Source of the DNA: Pseudomonadota bacterium
GTDB taxonomy: Bacteria; Pseudomonadota; Gammaproteobacteria; Burkholderiales; Methylophilaceae
Direction of reading: 5' to 3'
DNA length: 44,369 bases
Assembly: GCA_029563075.1 (NCBI GenBank)
Contig: JAKQTN010000034.1
Coordinates: 1 to 44,369 of the forward strand
The notes beneath the pieces are model-generated. The model did not search any database. It saw only the letters and a list, made by a program, of their open reading frames with translations, and was not told the DNA's origin. Both the position numbers and the translations under genes were made by a program. Shown piece after piece: positions 26,810 to 34,891 of this stretch (the first letter of the stretch is position 1; every line of letters starts with the position of its first letter).

Positions 26810-27402
26810 TGTTCAAGCCGTTTGCAACACGCTTTTTGCAGCACCTCACCAATCAAAATAATTGGTCGCGCGAGCATTTAATCGGCTTTGCGGGAAAAGT
26901 CGTACAGTTTGATGTCGCATTGATGAAAACCAATTTGCTGATTCTAGAAGACGGCAGCCTGGCCATTGCAGGCGAAACAGCAACGCCAGACGCTACTATC
27001 CACGCGCCTCCCAGCCTTGTCTTGCGTCTTCTGGCTAAAGATGAGGCAGCAAAAACACAAATCACCATCGATGGTGATGCGCATCTGGCAACCGAATTGA
27101 GTAAAGTGCTGCAATTGATGCGCTGGGATATCGAAGAGGATTTGAGTCATGTCGTAGGCGATATTGCTGCGCATAAAATTGGCGTAGCAAGCCACAAAAT
27201 TATTCAAGAGACAAAGCAGCAAAGTGTTCATCTGGCCGAAATGCTCGTGGAATATTGGCAGGAAGAGAAAAACGTTCTTGCCAAAAAGCGCCATGTGGAA
27301 CAATTCAATACTGAGGTTGATACGTTGCGAGGCGATGTTGCTCGTTTTGAAAAACGCCTGGAAAAACTAACCCGTTCTGCCAATAAAAACCACACACCAT
27401 AA
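26809..27402 (+). CDS. ubiJ: Ubiquinone biosynthesis accessory factor UbiJ (SCP2 domain)
   Basis: 197 residues. The SCP2-like lipid-binding domain spans about 10-105 (LLILEDGSLAIAGE...IHAPPSLVLRLL...ITIDGDAHLATELSKVL) and is followed by a long charged coiled-coil tail (about 150-190). Its place between ubiE and ubiB is the classical ubiEJB order. It binds the lipid intermediates and organises the soluble Ubi complex. Start and stop are tightly packed with both neighbours. Confidence 0.92.
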   Translation: MFKPFATRFLQHLTNQNNWSREHLIGFAGKVVQFDVALMKTNLLILEDGSLAIAGETATPDATIHAPPSLVLRLLAKDEAAKTQITIDGDAHLATELSKVLQLMRWDIEEDLSHVVGDIAAHKIGVASHKIIQETKQQSVHLAEMLVEYWQEEKNVLAKKRHVEQFNTEVDTLRGDVARFEKRLEKLTRSANKNHTP

Positions 27403-27404
27403 CT

Positions 27405-28964
27405 ATGCATTATTTTCGGCTGTTTCATATCATATTTGTAGCACTGCGCTTCGGCCTGGATGATTTTATTCATGAGCACCCGCCACTACGCCCGCTGCAT
27501 CGACTTATTCAAATCCTATTTTTTTGGCGCAGCAAGCAACAACCGCGCAGTGTTCGGCTGCGTTTAGCGTTAGAGAAATTAGGACCGATTTTTGTTAAGT
27601 TCGGTCAAGTGCTCTCCACCCGGCGTGATTTATTGCCGCCTGATGTGGCAGATGAACTGGCTAAGCTGCAAGACCAGGTGCCACCGGTTGTTTTTGCAGA
27701 GGTGCAAACCACTATAGAAACCGCATTCGGGCTGCCACTCGACCAGGTTTATAGCCAGTTTGACGAAATGGCCATAGCAAGCGCCTCGGTCGCGCAGGTG
27801 CACTTTGCCAACTTGCTGAATGGCAAACCGGTTGCGGTCAAGGTATTGCGGCCAAACATCGCCAAAGTCATCAACCAGGATATTTCCCTGCTCCAATCGC
27901 TCGCCTGGTTTGTACAAGCGGTTTCATCCGAAGGCAAACGCCTCAAGCCGCAGGAAATTGTGGAAGAGTTTGCACGCCACACGCAGCATGAGCTGGATTT
28001 AACGTTGGAAGCCGCCAATTGCAGCCAACTGGCGCGCAATTTTACTGATAAACGTCTACTCATTCCGGAAGTGTATTGGGATTACTGCCGCAAAGAAGTG
28101 ATGACCATGCAGCGCATGCATGGCACGCCTGTAAGCCAGATTGATGTATTGCGAGCAAAAGGTATCGATATCACCAAGCTCGCGCACGACGGCGTGGAAA
28201 TATTCTTTACACAGGTATTTCGCGACGGGTTTTTTCATGCTGATATGCACCCGGGCAATATCCAGGTGGCGGATGATGGCCCAGATAAAGGTAAGTATAT
28301 TGCGCTGGATTTCGGCATCATGGGCAACCTGAACGACACCGACAAATATTATCTGGCACGTAATTTCCTGGCCTTCTTTAACCGCGATTATCGTGATGTC
28401 GCCGTGGCGCATATCGAGTCGGGCTGGGTACCAAAAGACACCAATGTGGATGAACTGGAAACCAGCATCCGCGCTATATGTGAGCCGATCTTTAACAAGC
28501 CGCTCAAGGACATTTCATTTGGGCGCACCTTGCTAAGCCTGTTTCTAATGTCGCGCCGTTTCGGCGTGGTGATTCAACCGCAACTCGTCATGCTGCAAAA
28601 AACCTTGCTGAATATTGAAGGCCTGGGCCGTGATTTAGACCCGAACATTGACCTGTGGCAAACCGCCAAGCCTTTTTTAAAGCGCTGGATGAGCGAACAA
28701 ATAGGTTGGCGCAGCGTAGCAAAATCACTCAAAAAAGAGCTGCCTTTTATCGCAAAAAATGCGCCGCACATGCCGCGTTTGGTGCATCAGTTTTTAACGC
28801 AGCAAACCCAGTCCGAGCGCGATAACCCGCTGCGTGAACAGCTGGATATGCTTATTCAAACCCAGCAACAACAAGCACGCTGGCAAAAGCGGTTAACCTG
28901 GATTATATTGCTGTTGGTCATGTTGCAGATTTCCGCTTATCTAATATTTTATATTTGGAGTTAA
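27405..28964 (+). CDS. ubiB: Atypical kinase/ATPase UbiB
   Basis: 519 residues. UbiB-family landmarks: the inhibitory KxGQ motif in LGPIFVKFGQVLSTRRDLLP, AVKVLRP (nucleotide lysine), HADMHPGNIQV (catalytic loop) and LDFGIMG. Two membrane helices at the C-terminus (about 495-517) anchor it to the inner membrane. It helps extract or deliver ubiquinone precursors. Ends 2 bases before the DUF2147 gene start. Confidence 0.96.
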   Translation: MHYFRLFHIIFVALRFGLDDFIHEHPPLRPLHRLIQILFFWRSKQQPRSVRLRLALEKLGPIFVKFGQVLSTRRDLLPPDVADELAKLQDQVPPVVFAEVQTTIETAFGLPLDQVYSQFDEMAIASASVAQVHFANLLNGKPVAVKVLRPNIAKVINQDISLLQSLAWFVQAVSSEGKRLKPQEIVEEFARHTQHELDLTLEAANCSQLARNFTDKRLLIPEVYWDYCRKEVMTMQRMHGTPVSQIDVLRAKGIDITKLAHDGVEIFFTQVFRDGFFHADMHPGNIQVADDGPDKGKYIALDFGIMGNLNDTDKYYLARNFLAFFNRDYRDVAVAHIESGWVPKDTNVDELETSIRAICEPIFNKPLKDISFGRTLLSLFLMSRRFGVVIQPQLVMLQKTLLNIEGLGRDLDPNIDLWQTAKPFLKRWMSEQIGWRSVAKSLKKELPFIAKNAPHMPRLVHQFLTQQTQSERDNPLREQLDMLIQTQQQQARWQKRLTWIILLLVMLQISAYLIFYIWS

Positions 28965-28966
28965 TC

Positions 28967-29404
28967 ATGAAAATAGTACCAAAAATCATTGGCTTATGTC
29001 TTGCATTATGCGCTACGCTGGCATTAGCCGCCTCTCCCGCCGGTTTGTGGAAAAGTATCGATGACAAAACCGGCAAACCACGCTCCCTCATCCGCATCAC
29101 CGAACACAATGGTGAATACAGCGCCGTAGTAGAAAAAGGCTTGCTGCCGACCGACACAGGCGAAGCGGTGTGCGACAAATGCACCGATGAACGCAAAGGT
29201 CAGAAAATCATCGGCATGACGATTGTAAAGGGGCTGAAAGAGAAAAATGGCGTGTACCAGGGCGGAGAAATTCTGGATCCTGATAACGGCAAAACCTACA
29301 AATGCAAAATGAAACTGGACGAAACCGGAAACAAACTGGAAGTGCGCGGATTTATTGGGGTTTCGCTGTTTGGCAGATCACAGACCTGGACGCGGGAAGA
29401 GTAA
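28967..29404 (+). CDS. DUF2147 exported protein
   Basis: ATG 28967 (145 residues) has GGAG seven bases before it. The signal peptide is about 1-22 (LALAA). The mature part is the DUF2147 lipocalin-like barrel: SPAGLWKSIDDKTGKPRSLIRITEHNGEYSA at the front, the pair CDKC, and GVYQGGEILDPDNGKTYKCKMKL, RGFIGVSLFGRSQTW. It probably works in the periplasm; the family has no firmly known ligand. It is co-oriented and nearly contiguous with ubiB. Confidence 0.88.
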   Translation: MKIVPKIIGLCLALCATLALAASPAGLWKSIDDKTGKPRSLIRITEHNGEYSAVVEKGLLPTDTGEAVCDKCTDERKGQKIIGMTIVKGLKEKNGVYQGGEILDPDNGKTYKCKMKLDETGNKLEVRGFIGVSLFGRSQTWTREE

Positions 29405-29409
29405 ATTCT

Positions 29410-29748
29410 ATGCGTAAAATTCATAATGGATACATCTCTATTATTCTGTTAGTTTTATTTACATTATGCTCTTGCACTGTAGAACACTCTGATTCGGAAA
29501 ACCTTAATCAAGGTATTGATACTCCTAAAATCTTCAACAGAGACGAATTTAAAAAGAAAGTCATGGGTCTATCAGGAGCTTTCGTCATTCAAGAGCTCGG
29601 AAAGCCGGACTCAACATCAGAATCTGGTGGCACTGAATATTGGTATTACCATCAAAGAAGTATAGATACAGTGACTGGTAATGTAGATAACACTGTGCAA
29701 ATTGTCTTCGACTCTCAAAGTAAGCAAGTTAGCCAGATTAATTTTTAA
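29410..29748 (+). CDS. Small lipoprotein with a SmpA/BamE-like domain
   Basis: Start ATG 29410 (112 residues). The N-terminus is a lipoprotein signal with lipobox LCSC, so the mature protein begins at the second cysteine (about residue 22). The C-terminal part, MGLSGAFVIQELGKPDSTSESGGTEYWYYHQRS...VQIVFDSQSKQVSQINF, has the SmpA/OmlA (BamE) pattern of a G-K-P-D turn followed by W/Y-Y and a final strand. It is much more AT-rich than DUF2147 just upstream, so it may be a later arrival. Function unknown; it is probably not BamE itself. Confidence 0.7.
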   Translation: MRKIHNGYISIILLVLFTLCSCTVEHSDSENLNQGIDTPKIFNRDEFKKKVMGLSGAFVIQELGKPDSTSESGGTEYWYYHQRSIDTVTGNVDNTVQIVFDSQSKQVSQINF

Positions 29749-29770
29749 AGATTTACATAAACTCAAATTG

Positions 29771-29804
29771 GCCTACAGGTCGCATGAATATTGGCTTGCA
29801 GGGC
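29771..29804. repeat. Short dispersed repeat, copy C (opposite orientation)
   Basis: In inverted orientation this stretch matches copies A and B: CGCATGAATATTGGCTTGCAGGGC against CGCATGGATATTG-CCTTCCAGGGC in the reverse complement of copy B. It lies between the converging lipoprotein and mutM genes, away from any copy of the 83-residue gene, so the repeat moves or arises independently of that gene. Confidence 0.6.
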
Positions 29805-29815
29805 ATGCAGATTAA

Positions 29816-30631
29816 TCAGCGCTTTTGGCAGTGTCTACAAAAAAACGTGGAGCGCTGCCCCAGCCGGATGCATTGGATGGGCTTGCTGCATACTTTGCAA
29901 GGCTCGCCGGTACGACCATACACAAAATATTCCTGCTGGAAATAACCCGGGTTGCCATCGGCACCAAAAAAATCCCGTAAGCTGCTTCCGCCCGCGTTAA
30001 GGGCATCGTTCAGCGTCGCTTTAATTTCTGCCACTAATTTTTCACACTGTTTTAAGGTAAGCTGTTTGGCAGGTATTTCGGGATGAATGCGCGCCCTAAA
30101 CAAAGACTCGCTGGCGTAGATATTCCCTACACCCACCACCAAGTGGCTATCCATAATCGCAACCTTGATCGCTGCACTACGTGTACGCAGTTCTCCATGC
30201 AGATATTTAGCGTTAAAACCATCTTCGAGCGGTTCCGGGCCCAGCACGCGCAACAGCGGATGCTCATCAGGCTTCCCGCCTGCCCACAGCACCGCGCCAA
30301 ACCGGCGCGGGTCGCGCAGGCGCAACACCTGACCATCATGAAACTGAATATCAAAATGGTCATGCTTTTCAGGCGGGTAATTTCTATCGAGCAGGCAAAG
30401 GCGGCCGGACATGCCTAAGTGCAACAAAAGTGTACCGTTTTCAAAATCTGCCAGAATGTATTTGGCTCGACGCCTTAAGCCAAGCAGTTTTTGATTGTGG
30501 AGCGTTTGCGGCAGATGCGCCGGAATCGGCCAGCGCATGCCGGCATTGCGAATGACGATATTTTTGACCGTTTGATTTAAGAGCGGAACCAGGCCGCGAC
30601 GGGTGACTTCGACCTCAGGCAATTCAGGCAT
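29816..30631 (-). CDS. mutM: Formamidopyrimidine-DNA glycosylase (Fpg)
   Basis: 271 residues. The catalytic N-terminus is PELPEVEVTRRGL (Pro after Met removal). Lys in RRRAKYIL is the hairpin lysine. The helix-two-turn-helix reads VVGVGNIYASESLFRARIHP. The C-terminal zinc finger is CKVC-X16-CRHC. It excises 8-oxoguanine from DNA. It follows the Gld-type ABC genes on the same strand, 21 bases downstream of the DUF4340 gene. Confidence 0.97.
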   Translation of the reverse strand: MPELPEVEVTRRGLVPLLNQTVKNIVIRNAGMRWPIPAHLPQTLHNQKLLGLRRRAKYILADFENGTLLLHLGMSGRLCLLDRNYPPEKHDHFDIQFHDGQVLRLRDPRRFGAVLWAGGKPDEHPLLRVLGPEPLEDGFNAKYLHGELRTRSAAIKVAIMDSHLVVGVGNIYASESLFRARIHPEIPAKQLTLKQCEKLVAEIKATLNDALNAGGSSLRDFFGADGNPGYFQQEYFVYGRTGEPCKVCSKPIQCIRLGQRSTFFCRHCQKR

Positions 30632-30652
30632 ACGTCACCCGCCAGCTGCGTC

Positions 30653-31546
30653 TTATTGAAGATTAAGCGGCGGGTTCAGCATATTAAACCCGACATCATT
30701 GCTAAAGTGATACAAAACGCCTTCATCGGGGCGGCCAAGCAGTAAGTCTGGCGCTTCCTGAATTTTATCGAAATGTATTTTTTTGCCATCTTTCAGCTTC
30801 ACTTCAAACGATGGATATGTCACTTTACGGTCTGGCGCATACAACTCGACTTGTTTGGCTTGCGCCTGCTTCCAGCTGAAATCCAGCCATTCGTTCAGCT
30901 CGTTTTGCGTGGGTTTGGCTTTGGGCGCATTCACGCTCCACTTGCCATCTGTAATATCCACATTCAAGCGCGCTTCTTCCCATTGCTCCAAACGCGAAAA
31001 ATCGAAGCCGGAAATCTGTTTTGCCTCCTCCCGGCTAAGCGGGCTTTTATCAACCAATTCGATAGGTTGCGTACTTGCCGCCTCGGCATAGCTGCCTGGC
31101 AGCAGATAAACCGCATCTTTATAGGCAATATACTGTTCATCATTGACCGGATTGAATGTTCCAAAAACAAACTCTTCTGTGCCGGCTGCATTAGTGAGCT
31201 TGAGCTTGAGTTGCGGATTATCCAGCCCGAACTTGGCCAAATCGGTAGTGGGGAACTTCTCTGCACTCTTAGCCGCGATGATAGCTAAAATACGCTGTAC
31301 GGACATCTGGTCTGCACGCACTTTATACGGCGCGGTCATGTGCCACAGGCCATCCACCTTCTCGAAACTGGTGGGCGCCCGGGTAGGAAACTCGACTTTG
31401 ACTGCAATAAAATCACCCAGTTTTAATGCAGAAACCTCATGCCCAGAAGGCGCGCTGGTATTGGCTTGCGGGCGCATATACAAAAACGTGACCAGGCCGG
31501 CTACAATCGCCAGCATCACTAAATTCAATAGCCATCTCTTTTTCAT
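30653..31546 (-). CDS. DUF4340 membrane-anchored protein
   Basis: 297 residues with one N-terminal membrane helix (about 5-25), then a periplasmic DUF4340 region made of repeated beta units (KVEFPTRAPTSFEKVDGLWHMTAPYKVRADQMSVQRILAIIAA; FGLDNPQLKLKLTNAAGTEEFVFG; DKSPLSREEAKQISGFDFSRLE). It is the last gene of the four-gene ABC system, 34 bases after the GldG-like gene. DUF4340 proteins often accompany GldA/F/G-like genes; the activity is unknown. Confidence 0.85.
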   Translation of the reverse strand: MKKRWLLNLVMLAIVAGLVTFLYMRPQANTSAPSGHEVSALKLGDFIAVKVEFPTRAPTSFEKVDGLWHMTAPYKVRADQMSVQRILAIIAAKSAEKFPTTDLAKFGLDNPQLKLKLTNAAGTEEFVFGTFNPVNDEQYIAYKDAVYLLPGSYAEAASTQPIELVDKSPLSREEAKQISGFDFSRLEQWEEARLNVDITDGKWSVNAPKAKPTQNELNEWLDFSWKQAQAKQVELYAPDRKVTYPSFEVKLKDGKKIHFDKIQEAPDLLLGRPDEGVLYHFSNDVGFNMLNPPLNLQ

Positions 31547-31580
31547 ATCACCATCTTTTTAATATTCAGGTCAACCCACT

Positions 31581-32975
31581 TTACGCTTTTCTGCGTTTCC
31601 ACCATAGCCAAAAGCCCGCAATGAACACCCCGATCGGGATGAAGAACTGGAAGCCATGGAATACTGTCCAGGCAACCAGACGGCTTGTGTCATCGTTTGG
31701 AATGGTCACATTGATGTCTTTAAGCGGCATGGGCTGAATAGTGATGAGTTTGTCGTCACCCGCCAGCCAGTTGACAATATTGATACCGAAGTCCAGATTG
31801 CCGCCGTTGGTAATAAAGGTGTTCGATAAAAAGTTGCCGTTACCTATCACCACCACGCGCTGACCCTTTTTGCCGTATTCACGCTCTAAAGCCACGCCGA
31901 TATTGATTGGGCCACGTTTGTCTTTTTTCTCATCAAACACGGCTTTCTGGTTTTTTCCGCCATTCAAAATCTTGTCTGATTCCAGCCAGCCATTGGGCGC
32001 AACTTCCACCAAACGCGCTACCTTCCAGCCAAGCTCATCAGAGGCTTTTGCATCCACTTCATGCGCCTCGGGAAATAGTGTGCGTAGCTGAAAGTTACGC
32101 GTAATGGGGTGGTCGCCGTACAGGCTAGCGAATGCCACTTTGGCATCTGCACCATATTGTGCGGCAGTCATGTCCACGACGATGCCCGGTGAGATGGTCA
32201 AGCCCAGATAATCTGCGACCTCTTTCAAACCGTGCAAATTATCATTATCGAGCAGCCAAAGCAGGTTGCCGCCCGCCTCTAAATAAGCCTTGATTTTTTT
32301 TGCTTCAATTTCGCTTAAATCCACTTGAGGACTGGCAATCACCAGCATGGCGCCATTGCTTGGCACCGCCTGGGCAATGGTTAAATCCGGGTTGGCAAAT
32401 TTAAAGCCTTTCTCTTCAAGTTTTTTACCAAATTCACCAATATCGTGATTTTTAATCCCCTGCAGATGCCGCTCGCCGTGACCATCCAGAAACATCACGG
32501 CCTGTTGGTTGGTTCGCGCCAAGCGCACCAGTAGATTGGTCATTTCCTGTTCAGCAATCGGCGGGAAAATGTGCTCGGTGCGTTTGTTGTATTCCACCAC
32601 TACTTCGCCATCTTGCTTAATATTGGCTTCTTGCGCCAGCTTTGGCTCTTGGGATGGATTTATGAATTTAAGATGAATGTCTTTCTTTTCGCGCTGATAG
32701 CGCGCCATAAAATCGATCATGCCCTTACGGAAAGTATCGCCACGGTCTGCGTCATCTTTGGTAGCAAATACCGTGACATTCACAGGCCCCTGCATCGATT
32801 TGAGTACATTCACGCTGCCTGGCGTGAGTATGTTGCGATTGGCTTGCGTAATATCTTTTGCCACATGGTATTGGCTTGCCAGATAACCCAGAAGAACGAT
32901 AAGCAGTAAAAACAGCAGCACAAAAAACCAGTTTTGCGCCAGCATTTGTAAACGTAGATTTCTATTTATTTTCAT
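31581..32975 (-). CDS. GldG-like auxiliary component of an ABC system
   Basis: 464 residues. Membrane helix at about 15-37, a large periplasmic part with the GldG/IFT52-like pattern (TPGSVNVLKSMQGPVNVTVFATKDD; KFINPSQEPKLAQEANIKQDGEVVVEYNKRTEHI; AVMFLDGHGER; LEAGGNLLWLLDNDNLHGL), and a C-terminal helix (about 436-458) followed by WWKRRKA. It lies 13 bases downstream of the permease gene. In Bacteroidetes the relatives serve gliding motility; in this betaproteobacterium that is not expected. Confidence 0.88.
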   Translation of the reverse strand: MKINRNLRLQMLAQNWFFVLLFLLLIVLLGYLASQYHVAKDITQANRNILTPGSVNVLKSMQGPVNVTVFATKDDADRGDTFRKGMIDFMARYQREKKDIHLKFINPSQEPKLAQEANIKQDGEVVVEYNKRTEHIFPPIAEQEMTNLLVRLARTNQQAVMFLDGHGERHLQGIKNHDIGEFGKKLEEKGFKFANPDLTIAQAVPSNGAMLVIASPQVDLSEIEAKKIKAYLEAGGNLLWLLDNDNLHGLKEVADYLGLTISPGIVVDMTAAQYGADAKVAFASLYGDHPITRNFQLRTLFPEAHEVDAKASDELGWKVARLVEVAPNGWLESDKILNGGKNQKAVFDEKKDKRGPINIGVALEREYGKKGQRVVVIGNGNFLSNTFITNGGNLDFGINIVNWLAGDDKLITIQPMPLKDINVTIPNDDTSRLVAWTVFHGFQFFIPIGVFIAGFWLWWKRRKA

Positions 32976-32988
32976 AGAGTTAATCCAA

Positions 32989-33735
32989 TCAGCCTCTTAA
33001 ACGGTCTGCGTCTAAACGACGAATGGTTAAAATTAAAAAAGTAGCGGTAAATAACACAAAATAGGCAATGTCAGCAGTATCAATCAGCCCGCCAGCAAAC
33101 GATTGAAAATGATTCATCAGCGAAAGTTTTGCCATTGTGCTGCTTGGGTCACCCGAAAAAAAACGATCCAAAATCATCAGTGCAAACAGCGCGATAAAGC
33201 TCAAAATAGCGGCCACTACCGGTTGTGAGGTCAGGCTGGAGAAGTACAGGCCAAGCGAAGAAAAACTCGCGACCAATAAAAACAGGCCCAATGAATTGGC
33301 CAGAATGTAGCCAAAATCAATATCGCTCCAGATGTTGAGCGTAGACAGCATCAGCGCGATATACACAATCAGGATGCTTAAAAAAGCGACCAGCCCAATA
33401 AATTTTCCCAGGACAATCTCAGTCAGCGACAGCGGCGCGCTGAACAGAAAAGGCAGTGTCTGGTTGCGGCGCTCTTCTGATATCAGCCGCATCGAGAGCA
33501 GCGGCACCGCAAACAGCATAATAAACGAGGCCAATCCATACACGACCTGACCAACAAATTGTGTTACGCCGGAACGCTCTGCCGGGCGAATGGCGCCGGA
33601 CATGACTTCGAAATAGTCATTCACGCCGTTAAGATAATACGTACCGAATGCAAACATCAGCAACGCCAGGATGATCCAGCCCATGGGCGATGCAAACACG
33701 CTTTTGAGTTCTTTTCTTGCAATATTCAATATCAT
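32989..33735 (-). CDS. ABC transporter permease (GldF/NosY-like)
   Basis: 248 residues with six membrane helices. The front MILNIARKELKSVFASPMGWIILALLMFAFG and SMRLISEERRNQTLPFLFSAPLSLTEIVLGKF are typical of ABC-2 permeases of the GldF type. It lies 26 bases downstream of the ATPase gene. Confidence 0.9.
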   Translation of the reverse strand: MILNIARKELKSVFASPMGWIILALLMFAFGTYYLNGVNDYFEVMSGAIRPAERSGVTQFVGQVVYGLASFIMLFAVPLLSMRLISEERRNQTLPFLFSAPLSLTEIVLGKFIGLVAFLSILIVYIALMLSTLNIWSDIDFGYILANSLGLFLLVASFSSLGLYFSSLTSQPVVAAILSFIALFALMILDRFFSGDPSSTMAKLSLMNHFQSFAGGLIDTADIAYFVLFTATFLILTIRRLDADRLRG

Positions 33736-33761
33736 TTTCTAACCTTAATTTTATCCAGCTT

Positions 33762-34703
33762 TTATGCGGCTTCTGCTGCCGCATCTTGGTAGGTCAACTG
33801 CACAAACACGTCTTCCAGACTGGTTTGATCAGGTGCGATCTGGTACAAGCCCCAGCCATTTTTAACCGAGGCCTGTACGATTGCTTCATGTGGCGCTTCC
33901 GCCTCGGCAAAGCGAACGCGCATCATATTGTTATCGGTCACTTCGGCTTCGGTCACGCCATTAATTTTAAGCAATTCTTCTACCGCTGGCGCTTTGCTGA
34001 AGCCTATCAATAGCTTATTGCCGACGCGCTGGCGCTTCAGTACATCAATGCCGCCGTTAAACACCAGCTTGCCTTTGTCGATAATCTGCACGTGGTCACA
34101 CACCATTTCCACCTCGGGCAGAATGTGCGTGGAAAGAATTACGCTGTGCGCGCCGCCAATTTCACGAATCAGCGCGCGGATATCGCGAATCTGGATCGGG
34201 TCCAAGCCCACGGTTGGCTCATCCAGAATCACCACCATTGGGCTGTGAATAATGGCTTGGGCGATCCCTACCCGCTGCTGGTAGCCGTTAGATAGATTTT
34301 CAATCAAACGCTTACTCATGTGCATTAAGCCACAGCGCTCTTTGGCGTTTTCAACCGCTTTCTTGATGTGCTTGCCACTTACTCTATGTAAGCGCGCCGC
34401 AATCGTTAAGTATTCATCGACCGTCAGCTCTTTATACAAAGGACGCATTTCGGGCAGATAGCCGATCAGCGCCTTGGCTTCCTTGGGGTTTTCGATCATG
34501 TCGATGCCGCAGATTTTTACGCTGCCTGCACTCGGCGCGAGATTGCCCGTAAGCATTTTCATGGTGGTGGATTTGCCTGCGCCGTTTGGCCCCAAAAAGC
34601 CGAGCACTTCGCCCTGCTTTACACTAAAGCTCACGTTGCTCACGGCCTCACGACCGCCATAAAGCCTGGTCAGCTCGATTGCTTCTACTGTCAAATTATT
34701 CAT
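33762..34703 (-). CDS. ABC transporter ATPase (GldA-like)
   Basis: 313 residues: Walker A GPNGAGKST, signature LSNGYQQRVGIAQA (Asn-Gly in place of the usual Gly-Gly), Walker B VVILDEPTVGLDP and the switch STH. A C-terminal extension (about 215-300) ends in SLEDVFVQLT, as in the ABC-2 export ATPases. It is the first gene of the four-gene minus-strand operon ATPase-permease-GldG-DUF4340, with mutM behind it. Confidence 0.93.
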   Translation of the reverse strand: MNNLTVEAIELTRLYGGREAVSNVSFSVKQGEVLGFLGPNGAGKSTTMKMLTGNLAPSAGSVKICGIDMIENPKEAKALIGYLPEMRPLYKELTVDEYLTIAARLHRVSGKHIKKAVENAKERCGLMHMSKRLIENLSNGYQQRVGIAQAIIHSPMVVILDEPTVGLDPIQIRDIRALIREIGGAHSVILSTHILPEVEMVCDHVQIIDKGKLVFNGGIDVLKRQRVGNKLLIGFSKAPAVEELLKINGVTEAEVTDNNMMRVRFAEAEAPHEAIVQASVKNGWGLYQIAPDQTSLEDVFVQLTYQDAAAEAA

Positions 34704-34740
34704 AAATGTTTAATGTGTACCCAGGTAAAACCAATGGTTT

Positions 34741-34769
34741 ATGAAACAAAACTGGTAGATTAGTTTCAT
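34741..34769. promoter_or_regulatory. Inverted repeat in the divergent region before the ABC operon and TPR gene
   Basis: ATGAAAC (34741-34747) and GTTTCAT (34763-34769), perfect 7-base arms 15 bases apart. A second small palindrome (CATAC-TTAAAT-GTATG) follows at 34786-34801. The 188-base spacer serves two divergent operons, so either could be an operator. This is weak evidence only. Confidence 0.3.
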
Positions 34770-34891
34770 GCAAAAAGTTATAGTCATACTTAAATGTATG
34801 TAATTACTGTCCAACCTTTAATTATGGATGAACTTGCGCTTACTGTCACGGACTAAACGATACACAAACGCTATATTTGGATAATGATCGA

